The notes beneath the pieces are model-generated. The model saw only the letters and a list, made by a program, of their open reading frames with translations, was not told where the DNA came from and ran no database searches. Positions 1 through 6,881 of a DNA stretch of 20,221 bases are shown piece after piece. Positions within the stretch are counted from its first letter, which is position 1. Each line of letters begins with the position of its first letter. This stretch comes from Nitrospirota bacterium (GTDB taxonomy: Bacteria; Nitrospirota; Nitrospiria; Nitrospirales; UBA8639), in contig JAOUGQ010000017.1 in NCBI GenBank assembly GCA_029865515.1, positions 1 through 20,221 on the forward strand, given 5' to 3'. The position numbers and the translations under genes were made by a program.

Positions 1-1
1 A

Positions 2-100
2 ACCGAACGTGCCCGGCTCACCAACATGGTGTCCCTCTTTAAAGCCGTCGGCGGCGGTTGGGAACGTAAACAGTTAGCGCAAGTGAAAAGTGAGAAGTGA
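2..100 (+). CDS. C-terminal end of an RND-type efflux outer-membrane protein (NodT/TolC family), partial
   Basis: Only the last 32 codons are inside the window; the reading frame is open from base 2 to TGA at 98-100. The tail contains the pattern LTNMVSLFKAVGGGWE. A Leu/Tyr-Lys-Ala-(Leu/Val)-Gly-Gly-Gly-Trp ending is typical of NodT-family outer-membrane lipoproteins, which form the outer-membrane channel of RND efflux pumps together with a membrane-fusion protein and an inner-membrane pump. The matching pump genes would be expected upstream, outside the window. The last few residues (KVKSEK-like, charged) are variable in this family. The assignment rests on a short motif only, so another TolC-like channel is possible. 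Confidence 0.6.
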   Translation, partial: TERARLTNMVSLFKAVGGGWERKQLAQVKSEK

Positions 101-300
101 GCAGAAGGACCTAATCTGTTTAAATGTTTTTTCCATACGGATTCTTTCGGTTAGTCTCATCTCGTTTCCCACCTGTCATTGCCATCTTTATGGGTAGACT
201 TCCACTAGATTCACAAATCTATCCGCGTTAGACTTCCCGGCATCTTCATTCGGGTTTTTCAATCGAATGACCTCAAAGTTGAGGTATTCGGAACGAACAA

Positions 301-309
301 GAGGAGGAG
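301..309 (+). promoter_or_regulatory. Shine-Dalgarno site selecting ATG 319
   Basis: The run GAGGAGGAG lies 9 bases before ATG 319 but only 3 bases before the in-frame GTG at 313. The spacing favours ATG 319 as the start of the secreted protein. Confidence 0.6.
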
Positions 310-318
310 TTCGTGGTC

Positions 319-1092
319 ATGAAAAGGTGTGCATTAGGACTGCTCCTGATTCTGGTTGTCCTGGGAGGCGTTTCCTCCCAACTCCTGGCTCAAACGGATT
401 TGGACTATCAAACCAGGAATCAAGAACAACTAGGAAATTGGAAGGAAGGCGTCAAATCCAAGCCGGTAAGCGGGAGCAACGTGGAATTGATTTCCGTTCT
501 GGCGGATTATCAGGAACCCCTTCCGTCTGGAAATTTTCCGAACTCGGTGAAACTTCAGTTTTATTTAGATCAGACCCACGATGTGTTCCTGACCGTTCGG
601 GAGTTGGATTATCACACCTATTATTGGTTGGACAAAGTCCAGCCTGCCCGGTCATGGGAAACAGGGTTTCAGAATATTTTTGCCTGGCCGACTGATCCCG
701 TCTTACAACAGCTCACCCCCAGGCTCGCTTTGTACGATCTGGGAGCCCTAATTCGCCTGGATGCCGAAGCGGCCTCCAGTATTGAACGGGTGGCGCCCGG
801 AGTGCTGTATCACAGCGTGCCCCCTTCAAAAATTCATGGGTATTTTTTTACCCTGAAAACCGGTGAAGATGCGCGACTGATGGCGACCATTACTCAGGAA
901 GCCACAGGAAAAGAAGTAGAGAGCCAAACCTTCAGAAGAAAACGTGCGGGCCGTCCCTTTACCATTCATTGGGAAGCCAAGGATGCGGAACCCGGCCTTT
1001 ACAAACTGGAGGTCACTGGATTTTCTCTTTCCACAAATCAAACCATCTCCAAAGAGATTCAATTCTTCCATCAACCTTCTCTGGTTCCCTAA
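319..1092 (+). CDS. Secreted protein of unknown function, upstream partner of the TIR gene
   Basis: A 257-residue protein of unrecognised family. Residues 1-24 form a Sec signal peptide: MKRC, then a hydrophobic stretch LGLLLILVVLGGV, then a likely cut near LLA/QT. The mature protein is therefore probably periplasmic or extracellular. It has alternating polar and hydrophobic beta-like segments, and the last quarter (GLYKLEVTGFSLSTN and following) resembles an Ig-like or other beta-sandwich domain; that is an inference from pattern only. No catalytic motif or lipobox was seen. An in-frame GTG lies at 313, but the Shine-Dalgarno spacing favours ATG 319. The TIR-domain gene starts 20 bp after its stop on the same strand, so the two are probably co-transcribed. 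This one could supply an exported part of the same system. Confidence 0.75.
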   Translation: MKRCALGLLLILVVLGGVSSQLLAQTDLDYQTRNQEQLGNWKEGVKSKPVSGSNVELISVLADYQEPLPSGNFPNSVKLQFYLDQTHDVFLTVRELDYHTYYWLDKVQPARSWETGFQNIFAWPTDPVLQQLTPRLALYDLGALIRLDAEAASSIERVAPGVLYHSVPPSKIHGYFFTLKTGEDARLMATITQEATGKEVESQTFRRKRAGRPFTIHWEAKDAEPGLYKLEVTGFSLSTNQTISKEIQFFHQPSLVP

Positions 1093-1112
1093 AGGGAGTA
1101 CGGCCTTCAGTT

Positions 1113-2633
1113 ATGTCAGCTATGAAGGATATTTTTATCAGTTATGCCGCCGAGGATCGAGCGATCGCTCAACGGCTGGCTGCGGGGTTGGAGGGATCGG
1201 GGCTGTCCGTTTGGTGGGATCGCCAGATTCAAGTGGGAAGCGAGTGGGATAAAACGATTGAAGACGCGTTGGATGGGGCGAAATGTGCGGTGGTGTTATG
1301 GACGGGCCACGCAAAAAATTCCCGGTGGGTGCGGGCTGAAGCCAGGCAGGCACTCAAGGAGGAGAAAGTGGTCCCGGTGATGTTGGAGGCCAATGCCATT
1401 CCGCTGGCCTTTACCGGGATTCAATCATTGCGGTTTCTTGGATGGGGCGGTGCGGCCGGGTCTCAAGAATTTGAGATTCTTCTCGGCGTCATCCGGGCTA
1501 AATTAGAGGGGAAGTCGATTGAACTGCCTGAGGGCTCCTCCACGAAAGCGTCTGTGGTGGGGAAACTGGTAGCTCTTTTGGGGATCAAGGCAATGGTGGG
1601 TAGTGTTCTTGCCATTCTGCTTATCGCCAGTTCCTTCTTGCGTATCAATCCCGATGTGACGGTTCATGTGCAAACCGCAAGAATTGAATTTTCGGTCCTA
1701 TCCGAATTGGAAGATAAGCGATTAACCGATTCGCTCTCCTTTGACACCCTGACCCTTCAGAATATTGGCAAGATTTCCTTGAGCCCTGAGCGACTGTTGG
1801 TGGCGGATCCTCGTGACTATGATATGGCCTCGGATAGCTACCCTCCCAAAGCCTGGTTGGACTTGCCGGCAAATGGTCGAACCATTCAATTTGAATCGGA
1901 CAAGTCGGGAATCTCCCCGGAAGTCACCATCGAATCAACGGAGGGGAAGGGCCCTGTTGCAGGTGTTCTGGATGGAATTATTCTCACCCGGGATGCCGTT
2001 GTGACGTTGGAGGTCACGGAAGATAATGCTGTCATCTGGTCCATGCGGACCGAAAAAGGCCGACAGCGGATAGTGCTGTCCAACGTGCAGGCCGTAGAAT
2101 TCATTGAATCGGGTTTAAGGCTTCCGGATGATTTCTCCCTTCCCATTACACAGGATCAAGAATTGACCTATCAAGCGTTGTATGAGGACAAGCCCGGCGC
2201 GATAGAAATCCTCGGGCACGATGAGGAACTGGTTATCGTCCTGAAAGAAACAGGCGGTCAACCGAAGAATCTGTTTTCCAACTCTGTGCTTCCCGTTCAG
2301 TCTGTGGATTTTTCCTGGCAGGATCCGGGCACGGGTGAACGAAAAATTCCTGAGGGGTTTGAGGGAATAGTGGAGTATCGCAGTCCTCAAGGAATGCCTT
2401 CTATGAAGATTGAGAATAATTCGTTTTTGACATTAGAGCGTCTTGAACATTTCGAGATTACCTCCATCAGCGTTGATCCCGTCAACCACCTTCTCGCGGT
2501 GGATCTGCAAGGGGAGGTCGGGTATATCAAAACGGGGACCCGACAGAATCCCCGCGATCTTCGACCAACCCTCTTTGATCAGATCCGGTTCAGCCCTCTC
2601 TTCGAGCCTGTCAGGAAGCTCATTGGGTTGTAG
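1113..2633 (+). CDS. TIR-domain protein with a transmembrane segment and large C-terminal domain
   Basis: 506 residues from ATG 1113; an alternative ATG is at 1122. Residues about 4-130 form a TIR domain: KDIFISYAAEDRAIAQRL (box 1 and first helix), LSVWWDRQIQVGSEW, and NSRWVRAEARQAL with Glu76 at the position of the catalytic glutamate of NAD-cleaving TIR domains. Residues about 150-176 (LVALLGIKAMVGSVLAILLI and on) are one hydrophobic membrane segment. The remaining 330 residues are beta-rich, lack recognised motifs and would lie outside the cytoplasm if the TIR domain is inside. Bacterial TIR domains are known in NAD+-depleting antiphage systems and in signalling, so a membrane-anchored effector with an external sensor is plausible but unproven. 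The secreted-protein gene just upstream is likely in the same operon. A longer open frame extends upstream to 969, but it overlaps the previous gene and is not TIR-like. Confidence 0.85.
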   Translation: MSAMKDIFISYAAEDRAIAQRLAAGLEGSGLSVWWDRQIQVGSEWDKTIEDALDGAKCAVVLWTGHAKNSRWVRAEARQALKEEKVVPVMLEANAIPLAFTGIQSLRFLGWGGAAGSQEFEILLGVIRAKLEGKSIELPEGSSTKASVVGKLVALLGIKAMVGSVLAILLIASSFLRINPDVTVHVQTARIEFSVLSELEDKRLTDSLSFDTLTLQNIGKISLSPERLLVADPRDYDMASDSYPPKAWLDLPANGRTIQFESDKSGISPEVTIESTEGKGPVAGVLDGIILTRDAVVTLEVTEDNAVIWSMRTEKGRQRIVLSNVQAVEFIESGLRLPDDFSLPITQDQELTYQALYEDKPGAIEILGHDEELVIVLKETGGQPKNLFSNSVLPVQSVDFSWQDPGTGERKIPEGFEGIVEYRSPQGMPSMKIENNSFLTLERLEHFEITSISVDPVNHLLAVDLQGEVGYIKTGTRQNPRDLRPTLFDQIRFSPLFEPVRKLIGL

Positions 2634-2675
2634 GGGATGAAGGGTGGTACTGATATGGCTCTACCGAACGAAGAG

Positions 2676-2699
2676 AACGTGTCACCGACACGTCGCTAC
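2676..2699 (-). repeat. REP palindrome 1 (inverted orientation)
   Basis: Stem ACGTGTC (2677-2683), loop ACC, stem GACACGT (2687-2693), followed by CGCTAC, the complement of the GTAG signature that marks the 5' side of REP elements. It has the same architecture as the three other REPs around the RAYT gene, with a diverged stem. It forms a head-to-head pair with the REP at 2731-2754. Confidence 0.7.
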
Positions 2700-2730
2700 G
2701 AGACGGGAATCAATCGGGTTGGTGCCTCAT

Positions 2731-2754
2731 GTAGAGACGTCCCGGTGGGACGTC
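2731..2754 (+). repeat. REP palindrome 2 (forward orientation)
   Basis: GTAGA followed by stem GACGTCCC (2736-2743), loop GGT, stem GGGACGTC (2747-2754). This is a perfect 8-bp stem with the GTAG head that RAYT transposases recognise. It lies 38 bases upstream of the RAYT start codon. Confidence 0.8.
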
Positions 2755-2792
2755 TAGGGTCGTTGATGGGGTACGAACGTTAAGGGATATCG

Positions 2793-3314
2793 TTGAACAC
2801 TCGGTACCGGAGTCATTCCATTCGCCTTCCTTGGTGGGATTATTCGCAGGCGGGTTGGTATTTTGTCACCATCTGTACGCAAGATCGACAATGTGTGTTA
2901 GGAGAAATTGTTGAGGGATCGGTGGTCCTGTCACAAGCAGGACTGATCGTGGAAGAAGAATGGCGGCGAACCGCCACCGTCAGACAACGTGTTGGCCTGG
3001 ACGAATGGGTTATCATGCCCAATCATTTGCATGGGATTCTCGTGATCAACGGGGGTCCAGGGATGACGTCCCATCGGGACGTCTCTACAAAAAGCCGGCT
3101 GACCGCCCATTCTCTGGGAGCGATTATTGGACAATTTAAATCGGTGTGTACTAAACGGATTCGTGGGAGTGGGTTTCACCAATTTGCCTGGCAGTCGAGT
3201 TTTTATGAACATATCATTCGGGATGAGCCATCGTTAGGGATTATTCGGCAATATATTTTCGAAAATCCCGCAAAATGGAAATTAGATAAGCACAATCCAA
3301 AAAATTTTGATTAA
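2793..3314 (+). CDS. REP-associated tyrosine transposase (RAYT, Y1/IS200-like)
   Basis: 173 residues, the usual size for a RAYT. It starts at TTG 2793, with AAGGGA 5 bases upstream. The N-terminal YRSHSIRLPWWDYSQAGWYF and VTICTQ segments are typical of the family. The metal-binding HUH motif is MPNHLHG (His78, His80), and the catalytic tyrosine is Tyr138 in SSFYEHIIRDE, followed by the usual IRQYIFENPAKW. RAYTs are single-strand nucleases/transferases that act on REP palindromes; two REPs lie upstream and one downstream of this gene. Unusually, a fourth REP lies within the coding sequence, encoding residues 91-99 in the loop between the HUH and tyrosine motifs. All key residues are intact, so the enzyme may be active. 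Confidence 0.92.
   Translation: MNTRYRSHSIRLPWWDYSQAGWYFVTICTQDRQCVLGEIVEGSVVLSQAGLIVEEEWRRTATVRQRVGLDEWVIMPNHLHGILVINGGPGMTSHRDVSTKSRLTAHSLGAIIGQFKSVCTKRIRGSGFHQFAWQSSFYEHIIRDEPSLGIIRQYIFENPAKWKLDKHNPKNFD
3065..3088 (-). repeat. REP palindrome 3, inside the RAYT coding sequence
   Basis: Stem GACGTCCC (3065-3072), loop ATC, stem GGGACGTC (3076-3083), then TCTAC, the complement of GTAGA. It is in inverted orientation and in frame, encoding residues around MTSHRDVST without a stop. Its stems are identical to those of REP 2. Confidence 0.8.
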
Positions 3315-3322
3315 TTGAAGAA

Positions 3323-3346
3323 GACGTTCCACCGGAACGTCCCTAC
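3323..3346 (-). repeat. REP palindrome 4, downstream of the RAYT gene
   Basis: Stem GACGTTCC (3323-3330), loop ACC, stem GGAACGTC (3334-3341), then CCTAC, the complement of GTAGG. It begins 9 bases after the RAYT stop codon. With REP 2 it brackets the gene in inverted orientation, as expected of a RAYT unit. Confidence 0.8.
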
Positions 3347-3393
3347 AAAAAAGGGACAAAATCCACGTCAGGTTATATGATGGAACAACATAA

Positions 3394-3534
3394 ATTTCAA
3401 CAAATCATCTTTTTGATGGTGGAACAGGGGTAGCATGGCTGGAGAAGGATGCAGCCTTTATGGTCACGGCCCTGGCGAATCCCAATCATATCCCGTCCGG
3501 CTCCTTGCTTCGTGAGCATGGGGCCGATCCTTAA
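3394..3534 (+). pseudogene. Degenerate reading frame with protein-like composition, no start codon
   Basis: A 46-codon open frame between TAA (3391-3393) and TAA (3532-3534) with no proper start. It reads protein-like: FDGGTGVAWLEKDAAFMV, then ALANPNHIPSGSLLREHGAD. The family is not recognised. It lies between the RAYT unit and the HD gene in a short stretch otherwise devoid of genes, so a gene remnant is the best guess. Random coding-like sequence cannot be excluded. Confidence 0.25.
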
Positions 3535-3561
3535 ACCAGATTTCCTGATGACCTGGTTTAA
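3531..3561. repeat. Perfect 9-bp inverted repeat
   Basis: TTAAACCAG (3531-3539) and CTGGTTTAA (3553-3561) are exact reverse complements separated by 13 bases. There is no U-tract, so it is a poor intrinsic terminator. It could be a protein-binding dyad upstream of the HD gene at 3607, or a mobile-element relic. Confidence 0.45.
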
Positions 3562-3580
3562 TCTTCAAAAATAAGTTAAA

Positions 3581-3606
3581 TGGATTTCTCACTTAAAAAT
3601 TGACCA
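3581..3606. mobile_element. Possible IS21-family terminal relic abutting the HD gene
   Basis: The string ATTTCTCACTTAAAAATTGACC resembles the terminal repeats of IS21-type elements as I recall them. A similar core, CTTAAAAAGTGACC, occurs at 17253-17266. It ends directly at the ATG of the HD gene, which lacks a clear ribosome site. No istA/istB gene is present. This rests on pattern memory only. Confidence 0.3.
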
Positions 3607-5310
3607 ATGGTAGAAAAATCTGCAGCCATTCAGGTTTTAGTCCGTCCGGTTCACCGCTTTCGTGTGTTTCCAGGAAAAGACTACGCCATATCCTTAGGGG
3701 AAATGGCGGTTTTGCAGACTTCACCAATACAACGCCTGAGGGGACTCCGGCAGATCGGACTCGGGTATCTGGCCTTGCCAACGGCGGAACACACTCGATT
3801 GGCTCACAGTTTAGGGACGGCGTATTGGGCCATTGAGTTTCTCACCCGCCTTCGCTCGAACAACTTTTCCGATCTGGTTGGCGATGGCTACGATCCCCCG
3901 GGAAACCGTCAGCGTCTTGATGAGATAGATGAACAACTCGGCCCCGATGTCTCGCTGGATCTTGTCGTCCGGTTGTTTGCTCTCGTTCATGACATGACCC
4001 TTCTGCCGCTGGGGCATACTCTTCAATTTCAATTGGGCTATTACGGCCATGAAGAGGCCAATGCAGAACGTGCGCAATGGTGTCTCCAATGGATTCGGAA
4101 AGAACTCAAAACTGCTCTCTCTTCAGTGTATGGGGGCGGGAATGTTTCTCATGCTCAGCTCTATGACTGTTTGATTTCCCATTTATCCCTCGTCCAGAGG
4201 CTCTTTCATTTTCGGCATGATTCGGAGGGATCCAACAAGAAGAAGGGGAGGGCTCGGACTTCACATGTTTCTGGGAAGGTGGAAACGGCCATTTTCCCGT
4301 TGGTGATTGATCTGATCGCCAGCACGTTCAGCGCGGATTTGGTGGATTTTGCTCTCAGGGATTCACTAGGCGCAGGAATGTCGCGGACGTTCGATGAAGG
4401 AGTGGGTGATTATCTTTGTGTCTATTGCCTTCCTGAAGAAAAACTTTCGGAGACGGTTTCCGAACCGGTTGGACGTCTGAACCCGCGCCCACCAACTCGT
4501 AAGAAATCTTATCGTTTGGGACTTAATCCTCTTCTGGGGACTTACCGTCACGAGGTTGTCACCGGAGTCATTTCTTTGCAACGGATCCGGTATGAGCTGG
4601 CTGAAAAGGTGTTCTACCACGAGGAAAAATTAGCGGCCGATGCGATGTTTGATCGTGCCATCCGACTGATTGATAAGGAGACTCATGCCATCAGTCAGGA
4701 ATTGGGGCCCTTCAGCCAGGCAAAGCTCCTTCGGATGGGTGACGAGGATTTGTTGAAACTGCTTGAAACCAAAGAACGGCAGGTGCTGAACAAGATTGGT
4801 CAGAGAGCAGAAAAACTTGGAAAGTCGGCTCAGGTTCTCCCCGCCCAAGCCCGGAACAAGGCAACTCCCCCAAGGGGTCTGCGGCCTATTATGCCTGATC
4901 TTCTCGCACGGCGTTTGTATAAGGAAGCGTTTCGTGTGTCCCTGATGTCGGATCTTTCTCCACAAGGGCTGAGTCTCGTGGAAAAGGCTGCTCGCCCCAA
5001 AGCCCGAACGGCCTTGGAAAGAACGATTCTCCGACGAATTCCTGAATTAACTGAGACCGATCTGATTTTTTCCAGCCGGCCCTTCACTATGCAGGCCAAG
5101 CCTTCATCGGTATTAATTGGATGGATGGATGGTAGCCCGCTTCCGTTGATGGATATTGCCAGGCGATTCGGGTATGCAACGGAAGCTCTGGATTTGGCTG
5201 ACCGTTATCAATCGCTATGGTCGCTTTCCGTCTATCTTCGTCCGGAAGTCTTCTCGTTCGCGCCTCAGGTGAACCAAGTCTGCCGGATGCTTCTCCAAGC
5301 CAAACCATAA
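3607..5310 (+). CDS. HD-superfamily phosphohydrolase (dNTPase-like, COG1078 type)
   Basis: 567 residues. The N-terminal half has the features of the COG1078 HD phosphohydrolases: FRVFPGKDY, IQRLRGLRQIGLGYLALPTA, then EHTRLAHSLG with His62 and His67, the paired His128-Asp129 in FALVHDMTLLPLGHTLQ, and ADLVDFALRDSLGAG (Asp244, Arg251, Asp252), matching the family signature ADKLDYLLRDS. Such enzymes hydrolyse (d)NTPs or phosphate esters using a metal held by the H...HD...D set. The substrate here is unknown. Compared with the family consensus LLHDIGHGPFSH, the segment after HD is altered to MTLLPLGH. ATG 3607 has no obvious Shine-Dalgarno site, and a possible IS21-type end abuts it, so the start or expression may be disturbed. 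It converges with the aminotransferase (27 bp between stops). A decayed copy lies at 16130-16350. Confidence 0.82.
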   Translation: MVEKSAAIQVLVRPVHRFRVFPGKDYAISLGEMAVLQTSPIQRLRGLRQIGLGYLALPTAEHTRLAHSLGTAYWAIEFLTRLRSNNFSDLVGDGYDPPGNRQRLDEIDEQLGPDVSLDLVVRLFALVHDMTLLPLGHTLQFQLGYYGHEEANAERAQWCLQWIRKELKTALSSVYGGGNVSHAQLYDCLISHLSLVQRLFHFRHDSEGSNKKKGRARTSHVSGKVETAIFPLVIDLIASTFSADLVDFALRDSLGAGMSRTFDEGVGDYLCVYCLPEEKLSETVSEPVGRLNPRPPTRKKSYRLGLNPLLGTYRHEVVTGVISLQRIRYELAEKVFYHEEKLAADAMFDRAIRLIDKETHAISQELGPFSQAKLLRMGDEDLLKLLETKERQVLNKIGQRAEKLGKSAQVLPAQARNKATPPRGLRPIMPDLLARRLYKEAFRVSLMSDLSPQGLSLVEKAARPKARTALERTILRRIPELTETDLIFSSRPFTMQAKPSSVLIGWMDGSPLPLMDIARRFGYATEALDLADRYQSLWSLSVYLRPEVFSFAPQVNQVCRMLLQAKP

Positions 5311-5337
5311 GCATCTCGTATTTTTCCCTGCTGTCAA

Positions 5338-6624
5338 CTAGGTTTTTTCCCGCTCCTGGAGTCGATGCGCCTGTTCTGCAACTTTGGAAAAGGCCTCCGC
5401 AAATTGATCCATGACCTGAGGCATGGGTTCGGTAAAAGGCGGGAGTGTGCAGGTCGATCGGGCATACTGCTCAGCTTGAGGAAAGTCTCCCTGCTGGTAG
5501 CGCTGACGGGCAGGAGTAGAGATTCCCGGAGTTGTCCGGCCATAGGTGTAACTGTGGTCATCCTCAACCTGAAACAGTGGTTCCACATGCAAGGGTTGAG
5601 AGGCGGCCTTTTGGATGGGCACACCTTCGGCCTGAAGGGCTTTCAAGTAGGTCTGCAGAGATAATCCGCCCAGCTCATCGGGTTGAAAAAATGGACGATA
5701 GGTAAACCAGGCATGCCGCGTGACATAGTCGCGCACGACGGGAGGGGTAATACCTGGAATGCCTTTGAGTCGCGATGAAAGATAGAGCAGGTTGTCATTC
5801 CGTCCTTTCAAATACGTGTCCAATCGTTTGAATTGCTCCTTGGCTAACCCGGCGGCCAAGGGGTGCATCCGATAATTCAAGCCATATCCCGTTCCGGAAA
5901 ATCTTCGATATTTTTCGCTCGTCACTTCTTCCATGGCTCTCACTTTAAAATGGCCCAAGAGGGTGGCCCGCTCATAGATTTCCTGGTCGTTGGTGAGCAG
6001 AATGCCTCCCTGCCCGGCCGCCACAAGCTTGCTGCCCTGGAGACTGAAAACAGAGGCGTCTCCGAAAGTTCCTAGTAGCTGTCCCTGACACGATGCCCCA
6101 TGAGCATGGGAGCAATCTTCGATGAGCCTCAGGCGATATTTCCGAACAAGATCCATGATGGCGGGCATGTGGCAGGCATGCCCTTGCATGTGAGTGATGA
6201 CCAGGGCCTTGGTTCCGGAAGTTATTCGTCGTTCAATGTCCACTGGATCGATGTTGCCGGTATCCGTTTCGGCATCAACGAGAATCGGGAGGGCGTTGAC
6301 AACGAAAATGGGCATGACCGTGGATAAAAACGTAAACGTGGGGGCCAGGACTTCATCGCCAGGTCCCAATCCCAGTCCAAAAAAGGCGGAATGAAGAGCC
6401 GCTGTGCCCGAACTCATGGCGAGGGTATAGCGAACGTTGAAATACGATTTAAACGCGTCTTCGAGTTCCTGAACTTCTCCTTCACGGCCGTAATACGAGA
6501 GTTCCTTGCGTTGAAGCAATTGAGTAACCAGGGCAATGTCACTTTCCGTAATAGGTGGCCAGGAATACGTCGGGGGGTGAGAAACGGCAGGTTTCCCACC
6601 ATAGAGGGCTAGCGATGTGGACAT
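5338..6624 (-). CDS. DegT/DnrJ/EryC1/StrS-family PLP-dependent aminotransferase
   Basis: 428 residues, a normal length. The family features are complete: GTAALHSAFFGLGLGPGDEV (PLP phosphate-binding region), APTFTF, LIEDCSHAHGA with Asp170 positioned to pair with the pyridine nitrogen, and FSLQGSKLVAAGQGGILLT with Lys199 as the Schiff-base lysine. The conserved GYGLNYRMHPLAAGLAKEQ segment follows. These enzymes usually aminate keto-sugars on nucleotide carriers, or act in aminocyclitol or AHBA-type pathways. The sugar-specific role cannot be read from the sequence. It starts at ATG 6624, with GGAGGT about 14 bases upstream, rather far. It is divergent from the radical SAM run (257 bp between starts), so a shared regulatory region is possible, and convergent with the HD gene. 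Confidence 0.9.
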   Translation of the reverse strand: MSTSLALYGGKPAVSHPPTYSWPPITESDIALVTQLLQRKELSYYGREGEVQELEDAFKSYFNVRYTLAMSSGTAALHSAFFGLGLGPGDEVLAPTFTFLSTVMPIFVVNALPILVDAETDTGNIDPVDIERRITSGTKALVITHMQGHACHMPAIMDLVRKYRLRLIEDCSHAHGASCQGQLLGTFGDASVFSLQGSKLVAAGQGGILLTNDQEIYERATLLGHFKVRAMEEVTSEKYRRFSGTGYGLNYRMHPLAAGLAKEQFKRLDTYLKGRNDNLLYLSSRLKGIPGITPPVVRDYVTRHAWFTYRPFFQPDELGGLSLQTYLKALQAEGVPIQKAASQPLHVEPLFQVEDDHSYTYGRTTPGISTPARQRYQQGDFPQAEQYARSTCTLPPFTEPMPQVMDQFAEAFSKVAEQAHRLQEREKT

Positions 6625-6881
6625 GATTGTCAGTTCCGACCTCCGATTGATTCCAAATCGTGATGAGGATATCCGGGTACCAATTGCAAAACCAAGCGAG
6701 GTATCCTACCATACGACCCTTTCCTTGTTGACCTTGTGGATAGGTATGGAGGCGGGATAGTCTCATGGCCCTTCCAGTTCGACATGTCCTTTCGCATTCC
6801 TCCGAAATGAAGACTTCAGAATACCTGTCAAAGCCGAAGGCCGATCGTTGGCTCTATCTGAGCTGTTTTTAAGGATATCGG
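6625..6881. other. Divergent intergenic region between aminotransferase and radical SAM run
   Basis: 257 bases that must hold the promoters for both the minus-strand aminotransferase and the plus-strand radical SAM run. A TTGACC at 6728-6733 resembles a -35 element, but no -10 box at the right spacing was found. AAGGA at 6871-6875 is the ribosome site for the gene at 6882. No strong inverted repeat was noticed. Confidence 0.35.

Noticed and set aside
2676..3346. The four palindromes as a CRISPR array.
   Set aside because: They differ in orientation and spacing, lack uniform spacers, and match the REP architecture next to a RAYT gene.
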